A stretch of DNA of 64,000 nt from Dielma sp000508965 (GCA_000508965.1 BAHV02000018.1:134840-198839), one strand, 5' to 3'. Counted from the first letter of the stretch, positions 52,863 through 61,888 are shown. Program-made: numbers and translations. Notes: a model not told the origin generated them from the sequence alone.

Positions 52863-52872
52863 GTGGTATAAT
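52863..52872 (+). promoter_or_regulatory. Extended -10 promoter of the RlmI-like gene
   Basis: TGG directly precedes TATAAT, giving an extended -10, 24 bp before the start codon. Confidence 0.6.
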
Positions 52873-52895
52873 ATGCCGGTAAAAGGAGATACAGA

Positions 52896-54122
52896 ATGAA
52901 CAGAGAATTAAATTTAGCGGCGGTAACCGTTAGTGATAAAGCAAAGAAAAGTATCCAAAGCAATCACCCCTGGGTATTTGAACAGGAGGTTTTAAATGTT
53001 AAAGGCAATTATGAAAACGGTGATCTGGTTGATGTCTTTTCATTAAAGAATAAATATTTAGGCAGCGGATTTATCAGCGAAAAATCAAAGATCAGAATCC
53101 GCATCATTTCACGCAATGCGAATGATCGATTTGATGACGCCTTTTATGAACGGCGGCTGCGGCATGCCTGGGAATATCGTAAGACAGTCATGCAGTCAGA
53201 TATTACAAACTGCCGGATCATATTTGGTGAAGCGGATTTCTTTCCGGGACTGACCGTGGATCGTTTTAATAATCTTTTAGTCACGCAGACTTTGTCGCTG
53301 GGCATTGAGAAAATTAAGCACAAGCTGTTTTCGATGCTAATCAGAATCTTACGTGAAGACGGACAGAACATCGATGGTTTGTATGAACGCAATGATGTGG
53401 CTATTCGTGAGCTTGAGGGTTTAGATCAGAATAAGGGCTGGTTCCTTTGCGATGAATTGCCGGCAGCGCCAAAAACAGCGTTTACCCAGATCTGTGAAAA
53501 TGGCATCACCTATGATGTTGATGTGGAAAACGGTCAAAAAACCGGCTTCTTCCTCGACCAAAAATATAACCGTTTAGCTATTTCCAAGCTGACTCAGGGC
53601 AAGCATGTGCTGGATTGCTTTACGCATACCGGCAGCTTTGGTTTGAATGCGGCAAAGGGCGGCGCAGCGCGTGTCGTATCTGTAGATATCTCTGAATCAG
53701 CCATTGCAATGGCTGAAAAGAATGCCAAGGCAAATCAGCTGAATGTAGAATACCGCTGCTGTGATGTCTTTGATTTACTTGATGAATTAATCAAGAGCCG
53801 CAGCAAAGAGTTTGACTTCATTATTCTTGACCCGCCGGCCTTTACTAAAAGCCGTGAAACGGTGCGCAATGCGACGAAGGGTTATAAGGAAATCAATACC
53901 AAAGCGATGAAACTGCTGCCGCGCGGCGGTTATCTGGCCACTTGTTCCTGTTCTCATTTTATGAATGAGGGATTATTTAAACAAATGCTGCATGATGCGG
54001 CTGAGGATGCGGCAGTTCAGCTGCGGCAGATCGCCGTTTACCATCAAGCATGGGATCACCCGATTTTATGGAATGTGCCGGAGACAAATTACCTGAAATT
54101 CTTTATTTTTCAAGTCGTTTAA
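52896..54122 (+). CDS. rlmI: Class I SAM-dependent rRNA methyltransferase (RlmI-like)
   Basis: Predicted 23S rRNA cytosine-5 methyltransferase. The N-terminal PUA-like domain (residues about 1-80, HPWVFEQEV) is followed by the EEHEP-like RlmI middle segment with EADFFPGLTVDRF and the Rossmann SAM domain. SAM motif I is VLDCFTHTGSFGLNAAKGGA, and motif IV is FIILDPPAF. At 408 aa it fits the family. AAAGGAG precedes the ATG. The exact target base is inferred from homology. Confidence 0.92.
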   Translation: MNRELNLAAVTVSDKAKKSIQSNHPWVFEQEVLNVKGNYENGDLVDVFSLKNKYLGSGFISEKSKIRIRIISRNANDRFDDAFYERRLRHAWEYRKTVMQSDITNCRIIFGEADFFPGLTVDRFNNLLVTQTLSLGIEKIKHKLFSMLIRILREDGQNIDGLYERNDVAIRELEGLDQNKGWFLCDELPAAPKTAFTQICENGITYDVDVENGQKTGFFLDQKYNRLAISKLTQGKHVLDCFTHTGSFGLNAAKGGAARVVSVDISESAIAMAEKNAKANQLNVEYRCCDVFDLLDELIKSRSKEFDFIILDPPAFTKSRETVRNATKGYKEINTKAMKLLPRGGYLATCSCSHFMNEGLFKQMLHDAAEDAAVQLRQIAVYHQAWDHPILWNVPETNYLKFFIFQVV

Positions 54123-54129
54123 AAACTCA

Positions 54130-54158
54130 TTGACAACGTTTACAACTGCTAGTATTAT
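54130..54158 (+). promoter_or_regulatory. Promoter of the EIIA-Glc gene
   Basis: TTGACA (54130-54135), 17-bp spacer, TATTAT (54153-54158). Confidence 0.82.
54131..54144 (+). promoter_or_regulatory. cre site overlapping the EIIA-Glc promoter
   Basis: TGACAACGTTTACA matches TGWAANCGNTNWCA at 13 of 14 positions and covers the -35 hexamer, so CcpA would repress. Confidence 0.72.
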
Positions 54159-54192
54159 GGAATATGCCAAGTAGGGGCAATGAGAGGCAAAT

Positions 54193-54675
54193 ATGTTTAA
54201 TCTATTCAAAAAAAATAAGGCTGTTTATCATTTAGCAGCGCCCATCGACGGGCATACGATGAGCTTGGAAGAAGTCAAGGACCCGGTGTTTGCTCAGAAA
54301 ATGATGGGTGACGGTATCGCTGTCAGATCGAGCGGCGATGTAGTCGTAGCACCGGCAGATGGTGAGATCTGCCTGTTTCCTAAAACCAAACATGCGATTG
54401 GTTTAAAACTGGATAATGGCGTTGAGGTATTGATACATATCGGACTTGATTCCGTGGATTTAAAGGGTGAAGGATTTACACAATTGGCACAGGTTGGCGA
54501 TCATGTGAAAATGGGAACTCCGCTTTTAAAAATTGACCGTGCATATGCGGAAAGCAAAGGTGTTTCCTTGGATACGCCAATGATTATTGTAAATTATACA
54601 GACTATGAGATTCTTGCTTATCATCATGACATGGATGTGAAAGCAGGCGAAACGGTAGTTGTAGAATACCGATAA
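54193..54675 (+). CDS. crr: PTS glucose-type EIIA component
   Basis: Free-standing phosphocarrier of 160 aa that passes phosphate from HPr to a PTS permease. The phospho-histidine is His82 in IHIGLDSVDL, with its partner His67 in KTKHAIG; APIDGHT and the GDHVKMGTPLLKID segment are family motifs. It is monocistronic, so it may serve several permeases that lack their own IIA-Glc domain. The start has only a moderate GAGAGG ribosome site. A cre site overlaps its promoter. Confidence 0.93.
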   Translation: MFNLFKKNKAVYHLAAPIDGHTMSLEEVKDPVFAQKMMGDGIAVRSSGDVVVAPADGEICLFPKTKHAIGLKLDNGVEVLIHIGLDSVDLKGEGFTQLAQVGDHVKMGTPLLKIDRAYAESKGVSLDTPMIIVNYTDYEILAYHHDMDVKAGETVVVEYR

Positions 54676-54698
54676 AACCGCAGACGCGGTTTTTATTT
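54675..54698 (+). terminator. Terminator of crr
   Basis: AAACCGC / GCGGTTT stem followed by TTATTTT. Confidence 0.88.
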
Positions 54699-54705
54699 TG
54701 CCGCA

Positions 54706-54732
54706 GAAAAAGGTACAGCAGCTGCTGTACCT
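54706..54732 (-). terminator. Terminator of the S9 peptidase / NusG-domain operon
   Basis: AAGGTACAGCA / TGCTGTACCTT palindrome, followed on the minus strand by TTTTTC. Confidence 0.82.
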
Positions 54733-54762
54733 TCATTTTAAGCATTCATTATGAATGAAACA

Positions 54763-55107
54763 TTACTCCATCGCACTGCTGACCATGATGCCATTAGGCA
54801 AACAAACGATAGGAATCAGCGATTCAGAATCAATCCACCCCATTTGTTCACATAAATGATTTGGACATTCGACATTGATAACCCTAAACTTGTGATCCTT
54901 GACCTCAAGTGTCATTTTGCCGTAATCGCCTTCAAAATCATAGGTTGCATCTTTCGCGATATCAAAAGTCAGGATAACTTCCTCACCATGCTGGACTACA
55001 CCCAGTTCTTTCGGCTTGCTCGTCAATTTCACAACCAGCATAATCACACCGATCAGCGCTGCAACAGCTACAATAATACCTACAAACTTCAAATCTTTTT
55101 TACTCAT
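54763..55107 (-). CDS. NusG domain II-containing membrane protein
   Basis: The 114-aa protein has one N-terminal transmembrane helix (residues about 8-27), then a beta domain that ends with the cysteine motif CPNHLCEQMGWI and CLPNGIMV. This is the extracytoplasmic NusG_II domain found alone in Firmicutes, often near Rnf or cytochrome-type genes; the cysteines may bind metal or haem-like cofactors or form disulfides. It is not transcription factor NusG. It lies 2 bp after the S9 peptidase gene and is co-transcribed with it. Confidence 0.87.
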   Translation of the reverse strand: MSKKDLKFVGIIVAVAALIGVIMLVVKLTSKPKELGVVQHGEEVILTFDIAKDATYDFEGDYGKMTLEVKDHKFRVINVECPNHLCEQMGWIDSESLIPIVCLPNGIMVSSAME

Positions 55108-55109
55108 AG

Positions 55110-57092
55110 TTACTCCGATCCTTTACAATACTTATCCATCCAGTTTGTGATTTCCTCTAAACGGCGGATGCGGTTCAGCGGTTTGCCGCCGCGGCTCAGC
55201 TCATGATTTTCACCATGGAACACAACCAGACGGGTCGGCACGCCATGCTGCATCAAAGCCGAAGCCATTTGATAGCCTTCGGAAATCGGACAGCGATAAT
55301 CCTCATCAGAATGGATGAACAGGGTTGGCGTTTTAGCCTTATCTGCATACTTTAACGGTGAATGCCACCATAATTTCTCCATATCTTTCCATACATCGCC
55401 CGCACACTGATCCTTTGAAAAATGCGGTCCGATATCACTGGTGCCATTAAAGCCAACCCAGTTAGCAATAGAACGCTGCGAAGCCACAGCCGCAAAACGG
55501 TCAGTATGACCAATGATCCAGTTGCTCATGAAGCCGCCGTAGCTGCCGCCGGTTTCACCAAGCCGAGATGGATCGATGGCAGGATATTTCTCAAGAACGA
55601 CATCGGTAAATTTCATCAAGTCATCATAATCAATCGTACCGTATTTACCGCGGATATCAGCAAACGCATTACCGCGTCCGTCACCGCCGCGCGGATTCAT
55701 GAAGAACACAAAGTACCCCTCAGAAGCCCAAACCTGCATTTCGTGATAGAACACTTCACCGTATACTGTTTTAGGTCCGCCATGAATATCCAAAATAGCC
55801 GGATATTTCTTATTCGGATCATAATCATATGGTTTTAAAACCCAGCCGTCTAAATCAACCCCATCGTTTTCAAACGTTATCTTTTCATAATCAGCGACAT
55901 ATTTACCCTTCAGAGCATTTTCATTTAAAGCACTCAGCCGAATGCCCGCATCCTTAAGCATATACACTTCCTGAAGCTTGCCCTGAAGCATTGCAGCCGC
56001 GGCGATGCCATCCTTATACTCAGCGATGCAGTCCAAGGAGCCCTCTTGTGTAAATACCGGTTCAATAGTGCCTTCATGATCTAAGGAATAAAGATGTGAA
56101 GCATTGCGGCGTGTTGTTACAAAATAGAATTTGCCATTTTTTACTAATGACATCTTACCGCCGCCATAACGGCAGTCACTGCCCACACTGCTGCCTATTG
56201 CATCTTCATTATGCGCCAGCAATTCAAGATTTCCCTCTTTCAGCAAATAAAATTCAGGATTCTCATTTAACCCATAACGATCATTGCCAGCCGCTAAAAC
56301 TAAGATTTCATCATCAAAGAAGCAAACCTGCGCAATATCATGACGGCCTTCCGGATATAATTCTTCCATGGTTTGATCATTTAAGTCTACGCAATAAATA
56401 CCCGCCTTCAAATCAGGCTGTACAAGATATGTAACTGCTGAGAAAAGCACTTTATTTTTTTGCGGATGCAAATTGATGCCACCCACATCCATATGCAGCG
56501 GTGTCAGCCATTTCACCGACTGATCAGACACACTGTATAGCATCAGACGGGAACGTGTCTTATTGATAAAGCCAGCTCCATTAAAATAGAACGGCAGCTC
56601 ATCCACAACCTCAACTGCCTGATCTGCTTTTTTCTGTTTCAGCAGCTTTTGTTTATCCTCATCATTCAACTCCGCCATTGTTGAGTAATTCAAATTATAA
56701 TTCACACACATTAAATAGCGATCCGCATCTAACTTTTCATAAGCAGTAACCGTATAAGGCACTTCAAACGCCTTAACCGCTTCACCGCCATGCATCGATA
56801 TGCGGTAGAATACGCTCAGTTCTTCACCATCGGCAGCCTTCTTTTTATCCGCTTCATCACGCATTGCCTTAAATAAGAGATGATCATTATCCTCCCAGAT
56901 AAAACCCGCTTCATGATTGCCGCTGGTTAACTGTCTGACTTCTTGATCAAGAACATATATATTTTGGTCATACCCATTTGTATCCGCATTAGCAGCAGAA
57001 ACGACAAACGCCAGGCGTTCTTTATCATCAGATGCCTTTAAATTTGAAATATAAGCATAATTCAGAAAATCTTTTAATTGCAATTTTTCCAT
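55110..57092 (-). CDS. S9 family serine peptidase (acylaminoacyl-peptidase-like)
   Basis: Cytoplasmic oligopeptidase of 660 aa. A seven-bladed beta-propeller (about residues 1-400) guards a C-terminal alpha/beta-hydrolase domain. The catalytic serine is in GGSYGGFMSNW, the aspartate in HSDEDYRCP, and the histidine in GENHELSRGG. It probably trims small peptides. AAGAGGTAAAATT precedes ATG 57092. It has its own promoter and is followed by the NusG-domain gene. Confidence 0.93.
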   Translation of the reverse strand: MEKLQLKDFLNYAYISNLKASDDKERLAFVVSAANADTNGYDQNIYVLDQEVRQLTSGNHEAGFIWEDNDHLLFKAMRDEADKKKAADGEELSVFYRISMHGGEAVKAFEVPYTVTAYEKLDADRYLMCVNYNLNYSTMAELNDEDKQKLLKQKKADQAVEVVDELPFYFNGAGFINKTRSRLMLYSVSDQSVKWLTPLHMDVGGINLHPQKNKVLFSAVTYLVQPDLKAGIYCVDLNDQTMEELYPEGRHDIAQVCFFDDEILVLAAGNDRYGLNENPEFYLLKEGNLELLAHNEDAIGSSVGSDCRYGGGKMSLVKNGKFYFVTTRRNASHLYSLDHEGTIEPVFTQEGSLDCIAEYKDGIAAAAMLQGKLQEVYMLKDAGIRLSALNENALKGKYVADYEKITFENDGVDLDGWVLKPYDYDPNKKYPAILDIHGGPKTVYGEVFYHEMQVWASEGYFVFFMNPRGGDGRGNAFADIRGKYGTIDYDDLMKFTDVVLEKYPAIDPSRLGETGGSYGGFMSNWIIGHTDRFAAVASQRSIANWVGFNGTSDIGPHFSKDQCAGDVWKDMEKLWWHSPLKYADKAKTPTLFIHSDEDYRCPISEGYQMASALMQHGVPTRLVVFHGENHELSRGGKPLNRIRRLEEITNWMDKYCKGSE

Positions 57093-57118
57093 AATTTTAC
57101 CTCTTTTTCACTTTTCAT

Positions 57119-57147
57119 ATTATAACCCATTCTAACTCTATTTCCAA
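57119..57147 (-). promoter_or_regulatory. Promoter of the S9 peptidase operon
   Basis: On the minus strand TTGGAA (57147-57142) and TATAAT (57124-57119) with a 17-bp spacer, 27 bp before the start codon. Confidence 0.72.
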
Positions 57148-57261
57148 GCTTCCGGCAAAAAAACGCAAAATGAAGCAAAAATAGTATAACATTCTTGTAA
57201 CTTAGATGGTAAAACAAGTGTTAGAATGGTAAAATAATGAATAGAAGCGAAGGTGAAGCAA

Positions 57262-57912
57262 ATGATAAAGAAAACTACGACCAGGGTTAAGAAAAGTGCC
57301 ATGCCGATCTATCTGGGCGGTCTGGTTTGGATCATCCTTGCCTGTTTTTTTAAGATGACCCAGCTTTCCGATTATCTGATCTGTATTGCAGCCGCTTTAT
57401 TAACTTATATGATTTCAGAAAAGGTTAAATTCAAACCGGAAGTGATTACTGAAACCACCATGGTACCTGAATCTGAACAGGAGGCTGCCAATCTTAAGCT
57501 GCAAAGTGAACGATCGGACATTCTTGCCCAGCTGCGTGAATGTGATGAAATGATTGCCGATGAAAATGTAAGTGCGCAGATTCGCCGCATTGAAAAAGCG
57601 GTGAGCAATATTTATGACTATCTGAATGAACATCCGATGGCGGTAAATAAAGTGCGTAAATTATTCAGCTATTATCTGCCGACGCTGATCAAGCTGTTTC
57701 ATTCCTATGACAAGCTTGAGGATATCGAGATGCAGGGCGAGCAGGTTAAGAATACGATCGCGCAAATCAAACGATCCGCCGAAATCGGCGCGGAAGCAAT
57801 TGAAAAGCAAGCTGACCTGCTTTACAGCGATGAAGCCATGGATATCAGCAGTGATGTTCAAGTGCTTGAAACTTTGATGAAGCAGCAGGGACTGCTTGAT
57901 GAAAAAATTTGA
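57262..57912 (+). CDS. XpaC-like (5-bromo-4-chloroindolyl phosphate hydrolysis) family protein
   Basis: The 216-aa protein has two adjacent transmembrane helices (residues about 15-48) and a cytoplasmic alpha-helical coiled-coil part. The motif VSAQIRRIEKAVSNIYDYL (about 95-115) and the LFSYYLPTLIKLFHSYDKL segment match the XpaC family, which is usually encoded next to TelA, as here. Biochemical function is not established. ATG 57262 has GAAGGTG upstream; the GTG three codons earlier is part of that site. It leads a four-gene operon. Confidence 0.85.
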   Translation: MIKKTTTRVKKSAMPIYLGGLVWIILACFFKMTQLSDYLICIAAALLTYMISEKVKFKPEVITETTMVPESEQEAANLKLQSERSDILAQLRECDEMIADENVSAQIRRIEKAVSNIYDYLNEHPMAVNKVRKLFSYYLPTLIKLFHSYDKLEDIEMQGEQVKNTIAQIKRSAEIGAEAIEKQADLLYSDEAMDISSDVQVLETLMKQQGLLDEKI

Positions 57913-57926
57913 TAAGGAGAACGAAC

Positions 57927-59066
57927 ATGGAAGAAAAGAAGAGCGTATTACCTACCTTGACATTAGATCCGAGTGAAGATCTGAAGGCGGAAGAAGTAAG
58001 TGAACCAGTAAAGGAAATAAAACCGGTACAGCTTGATGAAGACACACTGAGTGAAGAAGAGCGTCAGCTGGTGAATGATTTTGCGGAGAAGATCGATTTG
58101 ACTAATTCAAATGTGATCCTCCAATACGGAGCTGCCGCTCAGACTAAGATTTCAACATTTTCTCAGTCAGCGCTGGATAAAGTAAAAACAAAGGATCTGG
58201 GTGAAGTCGGTGAATCACTAACCAGTCTGGTTACTGAATTAAAGGGTTTTGAGATTGATAATGAAGAGAATAACGGTTTCTTTGGTTTCTTTAAGAAACA
58301 GTCAAATAAGATTACTCAGCTAAAAGCTCAATATGATAAGGCTGACGCCAATGTTGAAAAGATTATTGCCGTACTTGAAAAGCATCAGATTCAACTGATG
58401 AAGGATGTTGCGATGCTGGATCAGATGTATGAGCTGAATCTTCAGAATTTTAAAGAATTATCCCTTTATATTCTGGCCGGCAAGAAAAAGCTCGCGCAGG
58501 CACAAAATGAAGAGCTGCCTAAGCTGGTTGCGCAGGCGGAAAAGAGCGGTCTGCCTGAGGACGCACAGCGGGCTAATGATTATGCGGCATTCTGTACGCG
58601 TTTTGAAAAGAAGCTGCATGATCTTGAATTGACAAGAATGATTTCGATTCAAATGGCACCGCAGATCCGTTTGGTACAGAATAATGATACGATGATGGCC
58701 GAAAAGATTCAATCTTCATTAGTAAACACGATTCCGCTTTGGAAGAGTCAGATGGTTCTGGCATTGGGTGTTGAAAATTCACGTCAGGCAATGGAAGCCC
58801 AGCGGGCGGTTACCGATATGACGAATGACTTGCTGCGTAAGAATGCGGAAACGTTAAAGGTTGGCACAATTGCGACAGCGAAGGAAAGCGAGCGCGGTAT
58901 TGTTGATATCGAAACCTTGCAGAATACGAATAAGAAACTGATTGAAACACTCGATGAAGTAATGAAAATCCAGGCTGAGGGACGCACTAAACGCCGTGAA
59001 GCAGAAGCTGAGCTGGGCCGCATCGAGGGTGAATTGAAGCAGAAGCTTACTGAAATCAATTTATAG
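57927..59066 (+). CDS. TelA family toxic anion resistance protein
   Basis: Cytoplasmic, mostly alpha-helical protein of 379 aa. The family core runs from about residue 55 to the end, with AQTKISTFSQSALDKVKTKD, the KITQLKAQYDKADANVEKII coiled coil, and the closing KRREAEAELGRIEGELKQ. TelA homologues are linked to tellurite and cell-envelope antibiotic tolerance, though mechanism is unclear. ATG 57927 has AAGGAG upstream; the frame also opens earlier with a TTG that overlaps the upstream stop. Second gene of the operon. Confidence 0.93.
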   Translation: MEEKKSVLPTLTLDPSEDLKAEEVSEPVKEIKPVQLDEDTLSEEERQLVNDFAEKIDLTNSNVILQYGAAAQTKISTFSQSALDKVKTKDLGEVGESLTSLVTELKGFEIDNEENNGFFGFFKKQSNKITQLKAQYDKADANVEKIIAVLEKHQIQLMKDVAMLDQMYELNLQNFKELSLYILAGKKKLAQAQNEELPKLVAQAEKSGLPEDAQRANDYAAFCTRFEKKLHDLELTRMISIQMAPQIRLVQNNDTMMAEKIQSSLVNTIPLWKSQMVLALGVENSRQAMEAQRAVTDMTNDLLRKNAETLKVGTIATAKESERGIVDIETLQNTNKKLIETLDEVMKIQAEGRTKRREAEAELGRIEGELKQKLTEINL

Positions 59067-59078
59067 GAGTGATAAAAA

Positions 59079-59630
59079 ATGGAACAATTGAAAAAACGCA
59101 GTACAGCCCTTTTGATTGTTCTGGTACTGGTCCTGGGTGTCAGCGGGTTTAAAAGCCGGATCACTTTCACGTCTTATAGCAAGACAGTGGAATCAATGTT
59201 TTATGAAGGGGTGGACGGTGCCAGTATAGCTGCTGATCTGGAAAGTAAAATTTCCACAGCAAAAAATCTGATCTTTATTGCTGAAAAATATCAGAAAAAT
59301 GGATTTGATGAAATCACAGCGCTGAATCATGCGATTGAAAGCTTAACGGATGCAGATTCGATCAAGGCTAAAGAGAGTGCCAACGCAAAGCTGGATGAAG
59401 CTTTCTTTGCCCTTTCGGATAAGCTGACAGCGATGGCGCTGAGTGAGCGTGATGAAAATTATCGAATTAGTTTAACCTATGATTTTAGAGGACTCAACGA
59501 TATGATTGATAAGAGTCCCTACCATGATACAGTTGAAGAATATTTGAAACAAACGACGGGCTTTCCCGCTTCGATCCTCTATCGAATAAGCGGCGTTGAG
59601 TTAAGCCGTTTCTCAGGAGGCAGCCAATGA
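59079..59630 (+). CDS. LemA-like membrane-anchored protein
   Basis: The 183-aa protein has an N-terminal hydrophobic segment (residues about 9-22) and an alpha-helical bundle. The block SKISTAKNLIFIAEKYQKN and the later FFALSDKLTAMALSERDEN fit the LemA family, whose members often sit next to TPM-domain genes, as here. Sequence match is moderate, so LemA-like rather than LemA. AGGAGTG precedes the ATG. It overlaps the next gene by 4 bp. Confidence 0.7.
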   Translation: MEQLKKRSTALLIVLVLVLGVSGFKSRITFTSYSKTVESMFYEGVDGASIAADLESKISTAKNLIFIAEKYQKNGFDEITALNHAIESLTDADSIKAKESANAKLDEAFFALSDKLTAMALSERDENYRISLTYDFRGLNDMIDKSPYHDTVEEYLKQTTGFPASILYRISGVELSRFSGGSQ

Positions 59631-60556
59631 AAAAAAATCGCATAGCTTTATTATTTGCCTTTGTGCTGATGCTGCTTTCACCATTAGCCGTCCATGCCTA
59701 TACGATTCCTGAGCCAAGCGATGATCTGTATGTCAGTGATTATGCGGATGTGATTGATCGTGAGGTTGAGGAAGAAATCATCAATGCCAATCTTGAGCTT
59801 GAAGAAAAAAACGGCGTTCAGATCGCAGTTGTAACCGTTGATTTCCTAGACGGTGCCGCTATTGAAGATTATGCCTATGATCTCTTTAATCAATGGGGGA
59901 TCGGTTCCGCGGAAAGCAACAACGGTGTCTTATTGCTGCTGGCTATCGGTGAGGATAATTATTATTGTCTCGCGGGTGATGGTTTAAGCAATCTCTTATC
60001 TGCCGGCAGAATTAAATTGCTGCTCAATGAATATCTTGAACCTGATTTTGCAAGCGGTGATTACTCGGCAGGTGTCAGTAAAACCTTTGATGCTATCTAT
60101 GATCTGGTAAAGGACAGCAGCGGCACACCGATCATTCAGGAGCCGATTTATAATGATAACAGTCATTATAACAGCAATTCCGGTTCTAGTACCAGTTCGC
60201 ATCGGTCAAGCAGTGTAGGTATCTTCTCCTTGCTGTTAGGTATCTTTGTATTAATTGTTGTATTTAGTATGGTGCTTAGCTTTATCAGCGCCTTTACCCG
60301 TCCGCGCGGTTATGTGCGCAGACGTCCTTACTGGGGCGGCTTCTTCGGCCCTCATGTAATCATCCACCATGACCATCATGACCGCGGGCCGCGCCCGCCG
60401 AGAGGCGGCGGCTTCGGCGGTGGTTCTTCTGGCAGAAGCTTCGGCGGCGGCAGATCGTCAGGCGGTTCCCGCTCCTTTGGCGGCGGCAGATCTTCCGGAG
60501 GTGGCAGATCCTTCGGCGGCGGTTCTTCAAGAGGCGGCGGAGCTGGCAGACATTGA
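59627..60556 (+). CDS. TPM domain protein with Gly/Ser/Arg-rich tail (YgcG-like)
   Basis: A signal peptide (cleavage near residue 24) leads to a TPM domain at about 30-160 (DYADVIDREVEEEIINANLE, then NNGVLLLLAIGEDNYY). A Ser-rich linker, a transmembrane helix (about 198-220) and a C-terminal tail of about 80 residues follow. The tail is basic with a HHDHHD cluster, then repeated RSFGGGRSSGG units. TPM proteins are linked to membrane-protein turnover. Gly-rich tails are common in the YgcG group. Last gene of the operon. Confidence 0.88.
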   Translation: MKKNRIALLFAFVLMLLSPLAVHAYTIPEPSDDLYVSDYADVIDREVEEEIINANLELEEKNGVQIAVVTVDFLDGAAIEDYAYDLFNQWGIGSAESNNGVLLLLAIGEDNYYCLAGDGLSNLLSAGRIKLLLNEYLEPDFASGDYSAGVSKTFDAIYDLVKDSSGTPIIQEPIYNDNSHYNSNSGSSTSSHRSSSVGIFSLLLGIFVLIVVFSMVLSFISAFTRPRGYVRRRPYWGGFFGPHVIIHHDHHDRGPRPPRGGGFGGGSSGRSFGGGRSSGGSRSFGGGRSSGGGRSFGGGSSRGGGAGRH

Positions 60557-60558
60557 TC

Positions 60559-60587
60559 AAACCCTTTGATTCGCAAAGGGTTTTTTT
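60559..60587 (+). terminator. Terminator of the xpaC-telA operon
   Basis: AAACCCTTTG / CAAAGGGTTT, a 10-bp perfect stem, followed by TTTT. Confidence 0.9.
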
Positions 60588-60590
60588 ATG

Positions 60591-60616
60591 CAAAAAGGAA
60601 AGCAAAAATGCTTTCC
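60591..60616 (-). terminator. Terminator of the MazG-like gene
   Basis: GGAAAGC / GCTTTCC stem followed by TTTTT on the minus strand. Confidence 0.82.
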
Positions 60617-60970
60617 TAGTCAATTATTTCATGCTTTTTTATCATTTCGTATATGCAAGACAACTGCTCCAAATTTGTTTCATGATGATACTTTATTGAA
60701 GCACTTTTGTCTTTTTCAAAAATTATATCAGTCATATCAAGTCCATTAATGGCAGCAATAGTCAGCACATAATGGATCACAGCCGCTGATTCATTCCCCA
60801 ATTGCGCCCAGATTTTCCTCTCCCTCCGATTTTCTGCCGGCCCTTTTATTTAAGACTTCCGCAGCTTCACCAATTTCCTCGACCAATTTCATAAACAAGC
60901 TTTGATCGATTCCGCCATCTTTATAATGCTCAAACAAATATGACTGTAATTCTTTAATTGTAATGTTCAC
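60616..60970 (-). pseudogene. MazG-like nucleotide pyrophosphohydrolase, frameshifted
   Basis: The minus strand starts at GTG 60970 (GGAGG eight bases upstream) and reads through the MazG motif KLVEEIGEAAEVLNKRAG, then stops after NLGAIGE. The other half, from GNESAAVIHYVLTIAAINGL to the stop at 60616, lies one frame over. Removing one G from the GGGG at 60796-60799 joins them as LGAIGNESAAVIHYV, an intact protein of about 118 aa. MazG-like enzymes hydrolyse nucleoside triphosphates using the EExxE and D(x)3D-type metal site. A recent mutation or a sequencing error are both possible. Confidence 0.82.
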
Positions 60971-61062
60971 AGCTAATTCCTCCGTCTGATTTAGTTGACA
61001 TCATTTTACCATTGGCAATTAAATTATACAATCACCCGCTACCCTAATATCAAAAAGAGCAG

Positions 61063-61866
61063 CTAGCCCACTTCTCCCTTTAGCACCTGCCATAGAAATG
61101 CTGATACACCTTGATGATTATTATCCTCAATGATGTAGCGGGCCTTCGCTTTGATAACTGATGACGCATTACCCATTGCCGCACTGTTCGCAAAACACTC
61201 AAACATTGACAAATCATTATGATTATCACCAATTACCACCACATCTTCAAAATCAATATTTAAACGCTCAGCCAATGCCATCAGTGCCTTTCCTTTTGAT
61301 GCCTGAGTATGGGTAATCGTGCATAAATTATCTTCCGCAATTAAACAATGTGTATTGTTTAAAGTATTGATAAAGGAAGCAACAAGCGCAAGCAGCTGTG
61401 GATCTGTTTCAATGATTACTATCTTAAACAGCTCCATTTTGTATAAACTTATGGGATCGTTTAATTCTTTAACTTCAACCTTGCCATTCATGCGATTCAG
61501 AAAGTATTGATTAACAGCATCAGCATAACGTGTATATAAGCAGTCATTACTATAATAAACACTGCGTATATGGTATTTCTCCAAAATCTCGATGATCGGC
61601 AGCAAATCGTTCAAAGCGATGGCATGCTTCACAATAAAACGTTCACCGTCATAGATTTCCGCACCGCCATTGGTAATAATCGGCACCCGCAGATTCAGCG
61701 CCTTCACAAAGGGCATGACGATCTCCATATTTCTGCCGGTCGCCAAAGTAAATTCAATGCCTTGCTCCCGCAGCAAGGGCAATACCTCGCTCATACCCGC
61801 ATCGATTTTTTTATTATCATCAAGTAATGTGCCATCACAATCAGAAGCGATCAGACGAATACTCAT
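61063..61866 (-). CDS. Cof-type HAD-IIB phosphatase
   Basis: Sugar-phosphate-type phosphatase of 267 aa. Motif I is IASDCDGTLLDDNKKI at residues 6-21, with FTLATGRN following and the metal site GDNHNDLSMFE near the end. Members dephosphorylate sugar or cofactor phosphates. AAAGGGGGC precedes ATG 61866. It lies 63 bp after the ascorbate-type PTS IIB gene on the same strand with a hairpin between them, so partial read-through is possible; its substrate may relate to that PTS. Confidence 0.92.
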   Translation of the reverse strand: MSIRLIASDCDGTLLDDNKKIDAGMSEVLPLLREQGIEFTLATGRNMEIVMPFVKALNLRVPIITNGGAEIYDGERFIVKHAIALNDLLPIIEILEKYHIRSVYYSNDCLYTRYADAVNQYFLNRMNGKVEVKELNDPISLYKMELFKIVIIETDPQLLALVASFINTLNNTHCLIAEDNLCTITHTQASKGKALMALAERLNIDFEDVVVIGDNHNDLSMFECFANSAAMGNASSVIKAKARYIIEDNNHQGVSAFLWQVLKGEVG

Positions 61867-61888
61867 AGAAGCCCCCTTTCCTTTTTAA

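Noticed and set aside
60360..60623. Basic Arg-rich or Pro-rich ORFs opposite the TPM gene tail
   Set aside because: They are shadow frames created by the Gly/Ser/Arg repeats of the TPM protein.
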